Assembly: GCA_030066735.1 (NCBI GenBank)
Contig: JASJBB010000007.1
Coordinates: 1-64,000, forward strand
Origin: Woeseiaceae bacterium
Lineage (GTDB): Bacteria > Pseudomonadota > Gammaproteobacteria > Steroidobacterales > Woeseiaceae
Reading direction: 5' to 3'
Length of the DNA stretch: 64,000 bases
Part shown: piece by piece, positions 16,545 through 24,707 of the stretch
Layout: every line of letters begins with the position of its first letter
How positions within the stretch are numbered: position 1 is the stretch's first letter
Program-made: the position numbers and the translations under genes
Notes under the pieces: generated by a model
Seen by the model: the letters and a program-made list of their open reading frames with translations, nothing else
Databases searched by the model: none
Told to the model about the DNA's origin: nothing

Positions 16545-17557
16545 GGGGACGGCTTCCCGGAAATATCGTGCTTCCTGAGTTTGCCGCGAAACTGGTGGTA
16601 GCTCAGGTTCAGCAGGTCGGCGGCCTTGCGTTGGTTAAAGCGCGCCTTGTCCAGCGCCGCCAGCAGCAACTCTCTTTCCGTGTCCAGGAGCCGCTGTGGC
16701 AGGTCGGCTGGCAGCAGCGGCGCCCGGCGCGGCCTGGCCGGACCGGGTTTCGAATCCGACTGCCGCACGAGCTTGTAGGGCGAGTCGAACGGGTCGAAGG
16801 CGATTCGCGAAATCGGCCGTTCGGGATCGTCCGAACGATACACCGACCGCTCGACCGTATTCTTGAGTTCGCGCACATTGCCGGGCCAGTCGTGCTTGAG
16901 CAGTGCTGACGCCGCGCGCGGCGAGAATCCCGGAAAGTAGGCGCGCCGCAGCTCGGCCGCCATGTTGACCGCAAACGCATGTGCCAGGGTCATCACGTCT
17001 TCGAGCCGCTCTCTCAGCGGCGGCACTGTAATCACGTCGAAGGCAAGCCGATCGAGCAGGTCCTTGCGAAAACGGCCTTCGGCCGCCCGGGCTTGCAGGT
17101 CGGCATTGGTCGACCCGACGATGCGCACATCGACGCGCAAGGTATCGCTGCCACCGACGCGCTGAATCTCCCCGTATTCGATCACCCGCAGGATCTTCTC
17201 CTGCATGCGCAGCGAGATGGTGGCGAGCTCGTCGAGAATCATAGTGCCGCCATCGGCGCGTTCGAAGTGGCCGATATGGGTCTTCACGGCGCCCGTGAAT
17301 GCGCCGGCTTCGTGCCCGAACAGCTCCGACTCGAGGATCGACTCCGTCAGCGCCGCGCAGTTGACCTTGACGACGCTCTGCTCCCAGCGGTCGGACAGGA
17401 AATGCAGGCGCGCCGCGATCAGCTCCTTGCCCGTACCTCGCTCGCCGACAACGAGAACCGGCTTGTCCAGCGGCGCCGCGCGCGAGACATGCTCCAGCAT
17501 CTCGAGAAACGCCGGGGCCTCGCCAATGATGTGCTGGTCGGGTCTGCGGGCGGCCAT
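16541..17557 (-). CDS. pspF: PspF, sigma-54 activator of the phage-shock operon
   Basis: This 338-residue AAA+ enhancer-binding protein lacks an N-terminal receiver domain, as PspF does. It has Walker A GERGTGKE (38-45), the sigma-54-contacting GAFTGA loop (85-90), Walker B GGTMILDE (103-110), the WPGNVRELKN region and a C-terminal Fis-type HTH (FNQRKAADLLNLSYHQFRGKL). It drives transcription of pspA from the -24/-12 promoter in the divergent intergenic region. In known systems PspA binds PspF and holds it inactive until membrane stress. The stop codon overlaps that of the convergent ABC permease gene. Confidence 0.93.
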   Translation of the reverse strand: MAARRPDQHIIGEAPAFLEMLEHVSRAAPLDKPVLVVGERGTGKELIAARLHFLSDRWEQSVVKVNCAALTESILESELFGHEAGAFTGAVKTHIGHFERADGGTMILDELATISLRMQEKILRVIEYGEIQRVGGSDTLRVDVRIVGSTNADLQARAAEGRFRKDLLDRLAFDVITVPPLRERLEDVMTLAHAFAVNMAAELRRAYFPGFSPRAASALLKHDWPGNVRELKNTVERSVYRSDDPERPISRIAFDPFDSPYKLVRQSDSKPGPARPRRAPLLPADLPQRLLDTERELLLAALDKARFNQRKAADLLNLSYHQFRGKLRKHDISGKPSP

Positions 17558-17690
17558 ATGGCGAATTTAGCCAGATAATAGCGAAAAACGCGAATACCTA
17601 GTAAAAATCGCCACAAAATTCGCACGGCCAGTGCTGCGCAGATTCCCGAAATCCTCCTAGAATTAATTACTTATTGACCCTGCAAAATGT

Positions 17691-17706
17691 TGGCACGATT
17701 GCTGCA
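17691..17706 (+). promoter_or_regulatory. Sigma-54 (-24/-12) promoter of pspA
   Basis: TGGCACGATTGCTGCA matches the consensus TGGCACG-N4-TTGCW with the invariant GG and GC correctly spaced and one mismatch at a less conserved T. It lies 40 bp before the pspA start. The AT-rich DNA between 17558 and 17690 has room for PspF upstream sites; GCGAATTT and AAATTCGC half-sites occur there, but I cannot assign them with confidence. Confidence 0.88.
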
Positions 17707-17745
17707 GCACTAGGGGTAGCTATTCACCAACACAGAGGACACACC

Positions 17746-18441
17746 ATGGGTATTTTCACGAGATTTAGCGACATCGTGAACTCCAACATCAACGCGATCC
17801 TGGATAAGGCTGAAGACCCTGAAAAGATCGTGCGCCTGATGATCCAGGAGATGGAAGACACGCTGGTCGAGGTTCGCTCTGCTGCCGCGCGGTCCATCGC
17901 CGACAAGAAAGACCTGAATCGCAAGCTCGAAGCGCTGGACCGCGAAGCGCGCGACTGGGAAGACAAGGCCGAGCTGGCCATTCGCAAGGCACGTGAAGAC
18001 CTGGCCAAGGCGGCGCTGGTCGAAAAGAGCCGCGTCGCCCGTGCCGCCGAAGTCCTCAAGCAGGACTATCTCGCGGTTGACGAGGGCCTGGCCAAACTCA
18101 ATGAAGATATCGCCCGCCTGGAGGCGAAGCTCGAAGACGCGAAGGCCCGGCAGAAGGCGTTGCTGGCACGGCACAAGACGGCCAGCAGCCGGCTCGCGGC
18201 GCGCAAGAAAATCCACGACTACAAGATCGATGATGCAATCACCCGTTTCGAGCAGTACACGCGGCGCATCGACGACGTGGAAAGCCGGGTCGAAGCCTAT
18301 GACCTCGGGCTGCCGAAAGACCTGAACCACGAGTTTGCGAGCCTCGAGGCAGAGGACGCCGTCAGGGATGAACTGGATGCGCTGAAGCGGCGCGTCGAGG
18401 GCCGCACCGACGAGGACGACAAGAACGTTGCAGAAAGCTGA
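17746..18441 (+). CDS. pspA: Phage shock protein A
   Basis: This 231-residue PspA/IM30-family peripheral membrane protein is almost entirely helical. It begins MGIFTRFSDIVNSNINAIL with the amphipathic membrane-binding helix, followed by the family sequence DPEKIVRLMIQEMEDTL and long coiled-coil helices with alternating Glu/Lys/Ala. In characterised bacteria PspA oligomerises on damaged inner membrane to maintain the proton-motive force and inhibits PspF when unstressed. AGAGGAC lies 5 to 6 bases before the ATG at 17746. It is the first gene after the sigma-54 promoter. Confidence 0.94.
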   Translation: MGIFTRFSDIVNSNINAILDKAEDPEKIVRLMIQEMEDTLVEVRSAAARSIADKKDLNRKLEALDREARDWEDKAELAIRKAREDLAKAALVEKSRVARAAEVLKQDYLAVDEGLAKLNEDIARLEAKLEDAKARQKALLARHKTASSRLAARKKIHDYKIDDAITRFEQYTRRIDDVESRVEAYDLGLPKDLNHEFASLEAEDAVRDELDALKRRVEGRTDEDDKNVAES

Positions 18442-18469
18442 GCCATTCCAACGATACCAAGGACAACAT

Positions 18470-18763
18470 ATGACTCAACGCAGCTGGAATATTGACTATG
18501 GACCCCTCCGTGGGTTCTACCGGGACCAGGAGAACGCATGGATCTTCGGCGTGTGCGCAGGCATCGCCGACCGATTCAATTTCCGCCTGTCGACCGTGCG
18601 CATCATCGCGGTCATTTGCCTGGTGCTGTTCTTCTGGTTGACCGCAGCCGTCTACATCGCCGCGACGCTGCTCATCAAGGAAAAGCCCCTGGTGTACTCG
18701 GGGCGCCGGTCGGAGTATGAGTTCTGGCGGCGACATCAGCGCGATTACTGGAGCGAATCATGA
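18470..18763 (+). CDS. PspC-domain protein (short form)
   Basis: This 97-residue protein has one PspC domain: a glycine-rich turn WIFGVCAGIADRF followed by one or two hydrophobic helices (about 42-68) and a basic C-terminal tail. It is the first of two tandem PspC-domain genes, and its stop overlaps the next start as ATGA. AAGGACA lies about 4 to 9 bases before the ATG at 18470. It probably participates in membrane-stress signalling with PspA, but whether it or its neighbour is the functional PspC is unclear. Confidence 0.85.
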   Translation: MTQRSWNIDYGPLRGFYRDQENAWIFGVCAGIADRFNFRLSTVRIIAVICLVLFFWLTAAVYIAATLLIKEKPLVYSGRRSEYEFWRRHQRDYWSES

Positions 18764-19191
18764 CAGCCTATGCAACGACGCAGCACCGACGTTTTACCCG
18801 TGATGCCGATCGCGCCTGCGTCGCCGGCGTCTGCGCCGGCATCGCCCGTTACTTCGGCTTCCGGCTATGCGCGGTCCGCTTCATCTTCATCATCGCCTTG
18901 CTGGCCGCGTTCCCGTTTGCCGCGCTGACGTACCTGGCGATCGTGCTGCTCGTGCCGGCGGAATCGAGCCGCGACGAGTATGTCGTGGAACGCGTCCGGT
19001 GTCGCCGGCGCCGGCGCATGTCGCGGCGGGAGCGCCGGCGGGCCGAAGCTGAGGCCGAGGAGCAGGAACGGGATCGCAGGGCCGAGCAGGTCAGGGAGCG
19101 TTACCGGACACTTGACGAGCGCCTGGCCCGGATCGAGAGGTACGTGACGTCGTCGCGCTACGATCTTGACAGGGAATTCAGGAATCTTTGA
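18760..19191 (+). CDS. pspC: PspC-family membrane-stress protein (long form)
   Basis: This 143-residue protein has an N-terminal PspC domain (CVAGVCAGIARYFGF, hydrophobic helix at about 44-68). A strongly basic RRRRRMSRRERRR region follows, then an acidic/basic coiled coil ending LDERLARIERYVTSSRYDLD. That C-terminal heptad pattern resembles the end of the PspB-like protein encoded downstream, so the two could pair. In E. coli, PspB and PspC relay membrane stress by binding PspA. The start overlaps the upstream gene. Confidence 0.85.
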   Translation: MTAYATTQHRRFTRDADRACVAGVCAGIARYFGFRLCAVRFIFIIALLAAFPFAALTYLAIVLLVPAESSRDEYVVERVRCRRRRRMSRRERRRAEAEAEEQERDRRAEQVRERYRTLDERLARIERYVTSSRYDLDREFRNL

Positions 19192-19222
19192 GATACGTTA
19201 ACGAGGGACCAGGGGTTCGAAT

Positions 19223-19441
19223 ATGAGTAATCTTTTTTGGGTCGTCTGCATCGTCGCTATTGTCATGACCGCCGAGACGATAAAAAAAATCTACGAAATG
19301 CGGCATGCGAGAAAAGAAGAGGACGAAAAGGACAACGATGAACTGGCCAGGCTGGAACAGCTCGAGGAGCGCATCCGGGTGCTCGAGCGCATCGTGACCG
19401 AAGACAAGCACGATCTCCGGCGCGAGATCAACCGGCTCTAG
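19223..19441 (+). CDS. PspB-like small membrane protein
   Basis: This 72-residue protein has an N-terminal membrane helix (about 4-20) and a charged coiled coil with ELARLEQLEERIRVLERIVTED, close in pattern to the RIQALESIL part of E. coli PspB. It is the fourth gene after the sigma-54 promoter, 31 bp after the long PspC gene. It is most likely the PspB component of the stress sensor, although it comes last and not between pspA and pspC as in enterobacteria. Confidence 0.75.
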   Translation: MSNLFWVVCIVAIVMTAETIKKIYEMRHARKEEDEKDNDELARLEQLEERIRVLERIVTEDKHDLRREINRL

Positions 19442-19450
19442 GGCCGCCAG

Positions 19451-19825
19451 TCAGTCCTGCGGGGTCTCGTTGACCTTCGCATTGTAGGCGCGAATCTGCT
19501 GATTGAACTGCTCGCCCAGCAGGGCCTTTTCCTCGTTGGCCGCGTCAAATTTCTTGTTCAGGATGTCGTCACGGCGCTGCAGTTCTTCGGGCGACGGATT
19601 GTCGAGTTCGGCGATAGCGGCCTTCTCTTCGCCCTCGATACATTGCAGGTAAGTATCTACGCTGGCCATGTACTCCTGGATCGCGTCCTTGGCGGCCAGC
19701 AGCTCATCCTTGCTCGCCGTCGCTCCATCGGGGATCGTGGGCCGATCCGGGTAGTCGCAGGCAATGGCGAGCGACGTGGAGAAAAGAAGTACTGAGGCAA
19801 CGGAGAATTTACTGAATCTGGTCAT
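19451..19825 (-). CDS. Small secreted protein of unknown function
   Basis: This 124-residue protein has a signal peptide (MTRFSKFSVASVLLFSTSLAIA, likely cleaved before CDYPDRP). The rest is mostly helical and charged, with DGATASKDELLAAKDAIQEYMASVDTYLQCIEGEEK. Two cysteines, near residues 23 and 62, could form a disulphide in the periplasm. I have seen similar CDYP...DG(S/A)TA..E sequences as uncharacterised proteins in Gammaproteobacteria, but I know no function. It is convergent with the psp operon and 94 bp downstream of the GGDEF/EAL gene. Confidence 0.7.
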   Translation of the reverse strand: MTRFSKFSVASVLLFSTSLAIACDYPDRPTIPDGATASKDELLAAKDAIQEYMASVDTYLQCIEGEEKAAIAELDNPSPEELQRRDDILNKKFDAANEEKALLGEQFNQQIRAYNAKVNETPQD

Positions 19826-19919
19826 GGCACCGGCTTTGGTTATGCGGGCCGCAATGGTCGGCGGCCCGGTTGCGGGATGTCGCGCTATTTAATCACTTTG
19901 GTTCTGGCGAGTGAAGCTG

Positions 19920-22001
19920 TCAGGCGAACAGTGCGCGGTAGGAGTCGGTGCCATCGGCCTGGGCCAGCAACAACTCGAGGTAGTTCTCGGCGCTCATGGG
20001 GTCTCCGAACAGCAGGCCCTGGACGTAGGTGCACTCCAGGCGCTGCAGGAAGTTGAGCTGGTGTTCGTCCTCCACGCCCTCGGCGACTACGTCCATGTTC
20101 AGGTTGCGGCCCATCTGCACGATCGTGCCAATAATCGTCGCGTCATCCGGGTTCGTCGCCACGTCGCGCACGAACGACTTGTCGATCTTGAGCGTGCTGA
20201 TCGGGAACTGCTGCAGAGCACTGAGGGACGAGTAGCCGGTGCCGAAATCGTCGATCGCCAGGTGCAATCCGAGGGCATACAGCTGGTCGAGCAGCTTGAC
20301 CGTACGCTCGGGGTTTTCCATGAGCGTCGTCTCGGTGATCTCGAGCTCGAGCGACGTCGGCGACACTTCGTGGCTGCGCAGGATCGCCCCAATGCGCTTG
20401 GTGAAGTTCACCTGGCGCAGCTGCTTGAGCGACAGGTTGACCGATACCCGGCCCGGTGAGCTTGCGGACCGCTGCCACAGACGAAAGTCCTCGCAGACTT
20501 TGTCGAGCACCCACTCGCCGATCTCGATAATCAGGTTGGTCTCTTCGGCGATAGGGATGAAATCGGACGGCAGAATAAGACCGCGGTCCGGCAGCTCCCA
20601 GCGGACGAGCGCCTCGGCGCCAAAGACCTCACCGGTTTCGATATTGTATTTCGGCTGGTAGTGAACGAGGAGCTCGTCTCTCTCGAAGGCGCGTTTGAGC
20701 CGGCTCTTGGTCATCAGCCGCTCGACAGCGGCTTCGTTCATGGCCGGCTTGTAGTACTTGAACACGTTACCGCCCGCCTTCTTGGCGCTGTACAGAGCGG
20801 CGTCGGCATTGCGGATCAGGTCAATCACGTTGGGCGCGTCTTTCGGGTACAGCGCGATTCCCATGCTGGCGGTCATGAAGACCTCGTGACCCTGCACGAA
20901 GAACGGGTCGGCGAGCCGATCGAGCAGGCTGCGCGCCAGGTCGTTGGTCGCGTTCCGGTCTTCGCCCTGCGCCCCCAGGTTCGGCACGACCACGGCAAAC
21001 TCATCGCCGGCCAGCCGGCCGATGACCGATTTCTCGGGCAATGCCGCCGACAGGCGTTCGGCTACCGTTTCAAGCGTCGCATCGCCGGCAAGGTGTCCGA
21101 ACGTGTCGTTGATCTCCTTGAAGTGATCAATGTCGACGTACAGCAGGCACAAAGGCTGGTTGCTGCGGCGGGCGCGCGCGATCGCACGCTGCAGCAGGTG
21201 CTGGAACTGCATGCGATTCGGTACCTTGGTCAACGCATCGATGCGCGCGAGATACCGGATGCGTTGCTCTGCCCTGCGTCGCTCGGTGATGTTCTGGGCG
21301 GCGTAAATCCGGTCAGTCGACTCCTTGCTCTCGTCTTCGACCAGGGAGCAGGTATACGAAACGGGTATCGACTCGCCGAACTTGCTCTCGAAAAAGGCCT
21401 CCCTCGGTACGCCAGAGGTGAAATCGTCGATCAGCGTGGCCGACTTGCTCGTATCGACGATGTAGTCGATGGACATGCCGAGCAGTTCGTCCTCGGCATA
21501 GCCCAGCAGTTCGGTAGTGGCGCGATTAATGCGCTTGACGCGGCCATGCGCCGAAGTGACCACGATCGCCTCGTTCATGCCGGAGAGAATGCGATCCATG
21601 TAGTCCCTCGACACGGTGGTCGAACGCAGGCGATCGCGCATGTCATTGAAGACCGCGCCGAGTTGCCCGAGGGCGTCATCGCCGGTTTGCGACAGGGGCT
21701 CGCCGAAATCTGCATCCCGAAGTTTCTCGGCCTCGGCACGCAGTTCGTCGATGCGCGCCGTCTGCCGGCGAGCAAAAAGCCAGACCACGATGGCACACAG
21801 ACCCAGGGCGAGCAGGCTGCCGCCGGCCGCCCAGCCGAATCCGGTCCGGACCAGCGCTTCGTGTTCGGCAGCCGGGGTGACCGCCATTTGCTCGGTGACC
21901 AGCCGGTACTCGCGGTACAGGATGACGAGCGCGGCCGTGCCCAGGGCAATGCCCAGCGCAACAATGAGCTTGGTATACCGCGGTATCCGCCTGCCGATCA
22001 T
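19920..22001 (-). CDS. Membrane PAS-GGDEF-EAL cyclic-di-GMP protein
   Basis: This 693-residue inner-membrane protein has two N-terminal transmembrane helices (about 10-29 and 56-76) around a short periplasmic loop. A HAMP-like linker, a PAS domain (about 135-240), a GGDEF domain (about 250-415) and an EAL domain (about 430-680) follow. The cyclase signature is AGDEF (331-335) instead of GGDEF, a variant that is often still active. The EAL residues look intact (EALVRW at 463, ITETTL, DDFGTGYSSL, KIDKSFV, VAEGVE), so phosphodiesterase activity is likely. It could set cyclic-di-GMP levels sensed by riboswitches such as the one at 5.3 kb, though no direct link is shown. Confidence 0.9.
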   Translation of the reverse strand: MIGRRIPRYTKLIVALGIALGTAALVILYREYRLVTEQMAVTPAAEHEALVRTGFGWAAGGSLLALGLCAIVVWLFARRQTARIDELRAEAEKLRDADFGEPLSQTGDDALGQLGAVFNDMRDRLRSTTVSRDYMDRILSGMNEAIVVTSAHGRVKRINRATTELLGYAEDELLGMSIDYIVDTSKSATLIDDFTSGVPREAFFESKFGESIPVSYTCSLVEDESKESTDRIYAAQNITERRRAEQRIRYLARIDALTKVPNRMQFQHLLQRAIARARRSNQPLCLLYVDIDHFKEINDTFGHLAGDATLETVAERLSAALPEKSVIGRLAGDEFAVVVPNLGAQGEDRNATNDLARSLLDRLADPFFVQGHEVFMTASMGIALYPKDAPNVIDLIRNADAALYSAKKAGGNVFKYYKPAMNEAAVERLMTKSRLKRAFERDELLVHYQPKYNIETGEVFGAEALVRWELPDRGLILPSDFIPIAEETNLIIEIGEWVLDKVCEDFRLWQRSASSPGRVSVNLSLKQLRQVNFTKRIGAILRSHEVSPTSLELEITETTLMENPERTVKLLDQLYALGLHLAIDDFGTGYSSLSALQQFPISTLKIDKSFVRDVATNPDDATIIGTIVQMGRNLNMDVVAEGVEDEHQLNFLQRLECTYVQGLLFGDPMSAENYLELLLAQADGTDSYRALFA

Positions 22002-22158
22002 CTGCTTGCAGCCCTTCTTCTTATTGTTGTCCGGGGCAAATGGCCAACGCCCAGTGTAGCACCGCGACCGTCCGAGGGCCCTGTTTTCCGCGGGGCCAAG
22101 CCCGGGGCTGGCTGTACAAATATGGTCGTTATTTTACAGATAAGTCACTTTTAAGCGA

Positions 22159-22557
22159 TCAGTCTTCCTGGCGTTTCTCGGTAAATTCGAGCGGCTCGGC
22201 CGGGCCCGTCGTCTTCATCACGCCTTCCACAACGGCGCCTTCCGCGACGGCGATGGCCTCGCCGGACACGGTTCCCGAAATCCGCGCCGAGTCGGTGATC
22301 TCGACCTTGCCGCCCGCCACGATGTCGCCTTCAACCCGGCCCGCAACAATGACGTTTTCCGCGCGGATGGTGCCTTTCCAATAGCCGCCGTCGGCCAGCG
22401 TCACAGTGCCGTCGAGTTCGCAGTCGCCATCGACGACGCCATTGACGAGAAAACTGCCCGACCCCGAGATCGTGCCGACGATCTTGCAGCCATCATTGAT
22501 GAGTGTGGCCGCACCGGAGGTCTTGTCGCGCATACGACGCAAGCGGGATTCATTCAT
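22159..22557 (-). CDS. Bactofilin
   Basis: This 132-residue bactofilin has a DUF583 right-handed beta-helix core with repeats of about 18 residues (INDGCKIVGTISGSGSFLVNG, VDGDCELDGTVTLADGGYW and onward). A basic N-terminus (MNESRLRRMRDK) and a polar C-terminal tail flank it. Bactofilins self-polymerise without nucleotide into cytoskeletal scaffolds involved in cell shape, stalks or peptidoglycan enzyme positioning. The gene stands alone; the partner peptidase sometimes found beside bactofilins is not here. Confidence 0.88.
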   Translation of the reverse strand: MNESRLRRMRDKTSGAATLINDGCKIVGTISGSGSFLVNGVVDGDCELDGTVTLADGGYWKGTIRAENVIVAGRVEGDIVAGGKVEITDSARISGTVSGEAIAVAEGAVVEGVMKTTGPAEPLEFTEKRQED

Positions 22558-22627
22558 ACGGTTAGTTCCATGAGGATCAAGACGCCAGCGCGCAGTCTAC
22601 CTGTACGCCCCGGCAGTTGTCAGTGCA

Positions 22628-23014
22628 TCATTCCTGGTATCCGCGACCGAGCGTTTCGACAGTCGCAAGCAAGCCGCCCTCGAAGACCAGTCGGCGCATG
22701 AACTTGCGCGGGCCAAGGTTGTAGATGTACTCGGTGACCATGACCTCGGCCGGATACAGGACGTGGCCCGGCGAGCGCGACAGGCCGAGGCCGTGCAGAC
22801 TCGGATACCCGGTGCGGCGATCGATCAGGCGTACGGCATAGCCCAGGTGCCGCTTCGAGGTTGGCGCACCGCAGATTGCGACGACTTCGGCTTCGTGCAT
22901 GCCCTCCTTGACCAGCTTGTTGCCACACCGGAACGCGGCCGCCGATTCCGGCGCCAGCAACGCAATGACCAGCACGGCTGTAATCGCGGCAGTTTTCAGG
23001 ATATGCAGCTTCAT
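22628..23014 (-). CDS. DUF2845-family periplasmic protein
   Basis: This 128-residue secreted protein has a signal peptide (MKLHILKTAAITAVLVIALL, cleavage near SAAA) followed by a compact DUF2845 domain: FRCGNKLVKEGMHEAEVVAICGAPTSK, then beta strands with YIYNLGPRKFMRRLVFEGG. The two conserved cysteines (RCG and ICG) may form a disulphide. The function of the family is unknown. The ATG at 23014 was chosen at the signal peptide; the open frame runs on to 23053. It is divergent from gshA. Confidence 0.8.
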   Translation of the reverse strand: MKLHILKTAAITAVLVIALLAPESAAAFRCGNKLVKEGMHEAEVVAICGAPTSKRHLGYAVRLIDRRTGYPSLHGLGLSRSPGHVLYPAEVMVTEYIYNLGPRKFMRRLVFEGGLLATVETLGRGYQE

Positions 23015-23140
23015 GTCGCAGTCGAGACTAACAAGCACCATAATGGTGTGCACGCAGCGTGCCGGCGCTTATGGTAAAACAACCGCCAGGCGCCGGACAT
23101 TGCGCCGCCATTACGGCGGTCGCGCGCAAAAGAAGAACAA

Positions 23141-24706
23141 ATGCTCGATACATTCGACAACAAACTCGATGCGATAGTTTCCTCGGGCCTGACGCTTGCC
23201 GGCGGCAAGAAGGGCATCGAGAAGGAGGCGCTGCGCCTCGACCTCGACGGCTACCTGGCGCGCACGCCGCACCCTGCGGGCCTGGGTTCGGCGATGACCA
23301 ATCGCTTCATTACGACCGATTTCTCCGAAGCGCTGCTCGAGTTCGTTTCGCCGGTATTCACGAGCACCTGGGAAGCGCTGCGCTTTCTCTGCGACGTGCA
23401 CCAGTTCACCTACGAATGCCTCGAGGACGAGCTGCTGTGGGTGGCCAGCATGCCGTGCCGAATTCCGCGCGACCCCGACATCCCGCTGGCGCGCTACGGC
23501 ACCTCGAACGTGGGGCGCATGAAAACGATCTACCGGCGCGGACTCGGGTTTCGCTACGGGCGGCACATGCAGACCATCGCGGGTATTCACTTCAATTATT
23601 CGCTGCCCGAGGAATTCTGGCCCAGCTACCAGGCCATGCTCGGCGACGATGGCGATGCGCGGGCGTTTCGTTCCGCGCAGTACCTCGGGCTGATTCGCAA
23701 CTTCCGGCGCTTCGGCTGGCTGACCCTGTACCTGTTCGGCGCGTCTCCGGCGATGTGCAAATCCTTCGGCGGCGGCGAGGACCTCGACATGCCGGAACTC
23801 AGCCGGGACACCTGGTACGCGCCTTACGGAACCTCCCTAAGGATGTCGGACCTCGGCTACAACAACCAGAACCAGTCGCGAATCAACATTTCGCTAAACG
23901 ACCTCGACCATTACATCGACGATCTGGAGACCGCGATCCGGACGCCGGAGCCCGATTACGAAGATATCGGCGTTATCGTCGACGGCAAGTACCGGCAGCT
24001 CTCGGCAAACCAGCTGCAGATCGAGAACGAGTTCTACAGCCCGGTGCGCCCGAAGCGCGTTGCCCGCTCGGGCGAGCGCCCGACCGCCGCACTGAGGCGC
24101 GGCGGCATCGAGTACGTGGAAATTCGGTCGCTCGACATCAGCGTTGACGACCCGGCCGGCATCAATCAGAACACGATGCGGTTCATGGAGGCATTCCTGA
24201 TTTATTGCCTGCTCGAAGAAAGCCCGCCGTTCGATGATGCGGCGCTCGAGGAGACCAGGCTGAACCAGTCACGCACCGCCCGCGAAGGCCGCGACCCTGC
24301 CTGTCGACTGCTGCGCGACGGCACCGATGTCCCGTTGCCGGAATGGGGGCAGGAAATCCTCGGCAAGGTGGAGCGCATTGCCGCGGCGATCGACCGCGCC
24401 GACGGCACCGACTGCTATCTGCAGGCTGCCAGGGGCTGCTCCGAGCTGATTGACGATCCGGCGCAAACGCCGTCGGGCAGGCTGCTGCGAGAAGTACAGC
24501 AAAGTCACAGCAGCTTTTTCGAATACGCGATCGCGATGGCGCGCAGCCACCGCGACTATTTCGCATCGATCACGCCGATGTCCGAGCAGCGGCACGACGA
24601 GTTCCAGCAGGAAGCCCGGTCGTCAGTCGAGCGGCAGCGCGAGATCGAAGCGGCCGACTCGATTTCTTTCGAGGAGTACCTGGCGCAGTACTACTCTGCC
24701 GAGTGA
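23141..24706 (+). CDS. gshA: Glutamate--cysteine ligase
   Basis: It ligates glutamate and cysteine with ATP to make gamma-glutamylcysteine, the first step of glutathione synthesis. The 521-residue protein matches the E. coli GshA type: GIEKEALRLDLDGYLA, ITTDFSEALLEFVSP, YGTSNVGRMKTIYRRGL, MQTIAGIHFNYSLP, NQNQSRINISLNDL and YVEIRSLDI. The long version of the frame in another phase from 23059 is non-coding. The leader is poor in ribosome-binding sequence. Together with gamma-glutamyltransferase, 5-oxoprolinase, the GFA-type protein and MAPEG elsewhere in the window it indicates glutathione metabolism. Confidence 0.95.
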   Translation: MLDTFDNKLDAIVSSGLTLAGGKKGIEKEALRLDLDGYLARTPHPAGLGSAMTNRFITTDFSEALLEFVSPVFTSTWEALRFLCDVHQFTYECLEDELLWVASMPCRIPRDPDIPLARYGTSNVGRMKTIYRRGLGFRYGRHMQTIAGIHFNYSLPEEFWPSYQAMLGDDGDARAFRSAQYLGLIRNFRRFGWLTLYLFGASPAMCKSFGGGEDLDMPELSRDTWYAPYGTSLRMSDLGYNNQNQSRINISLNDLDHYIDDLETAIRTPEPDYEDIGVIVDGKYRQLSANQLQIENEFYSPVRPKRVARSGERPTAALRRGGIEYVEIRSLDISVDDPAGINQNTMRFMEAFLIYCLLEESPPFDDAALEETRLNQSRTAREGRDPACRLLRDGTDVPLPEWGQEILGKVERIAAAIDRADGTDCYLQAARGCSELIDDPAQTPSGRLLREVQQSHSSFFEYAIAMARSHRDYFASITPMSEQRHDEFQQEARSSVERQREIEAADSISFEEYLAQYYSAE

Positions 24707-24707
24707 C

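Noticed and set aside
23036-23048. Palindrome CACCAT-A-ATGGTG between the DUF2845 gene and gshA
   Set aside because: The arms are only 6 bp and no matching regulator or second copy is visible, so an operator call is not justified.
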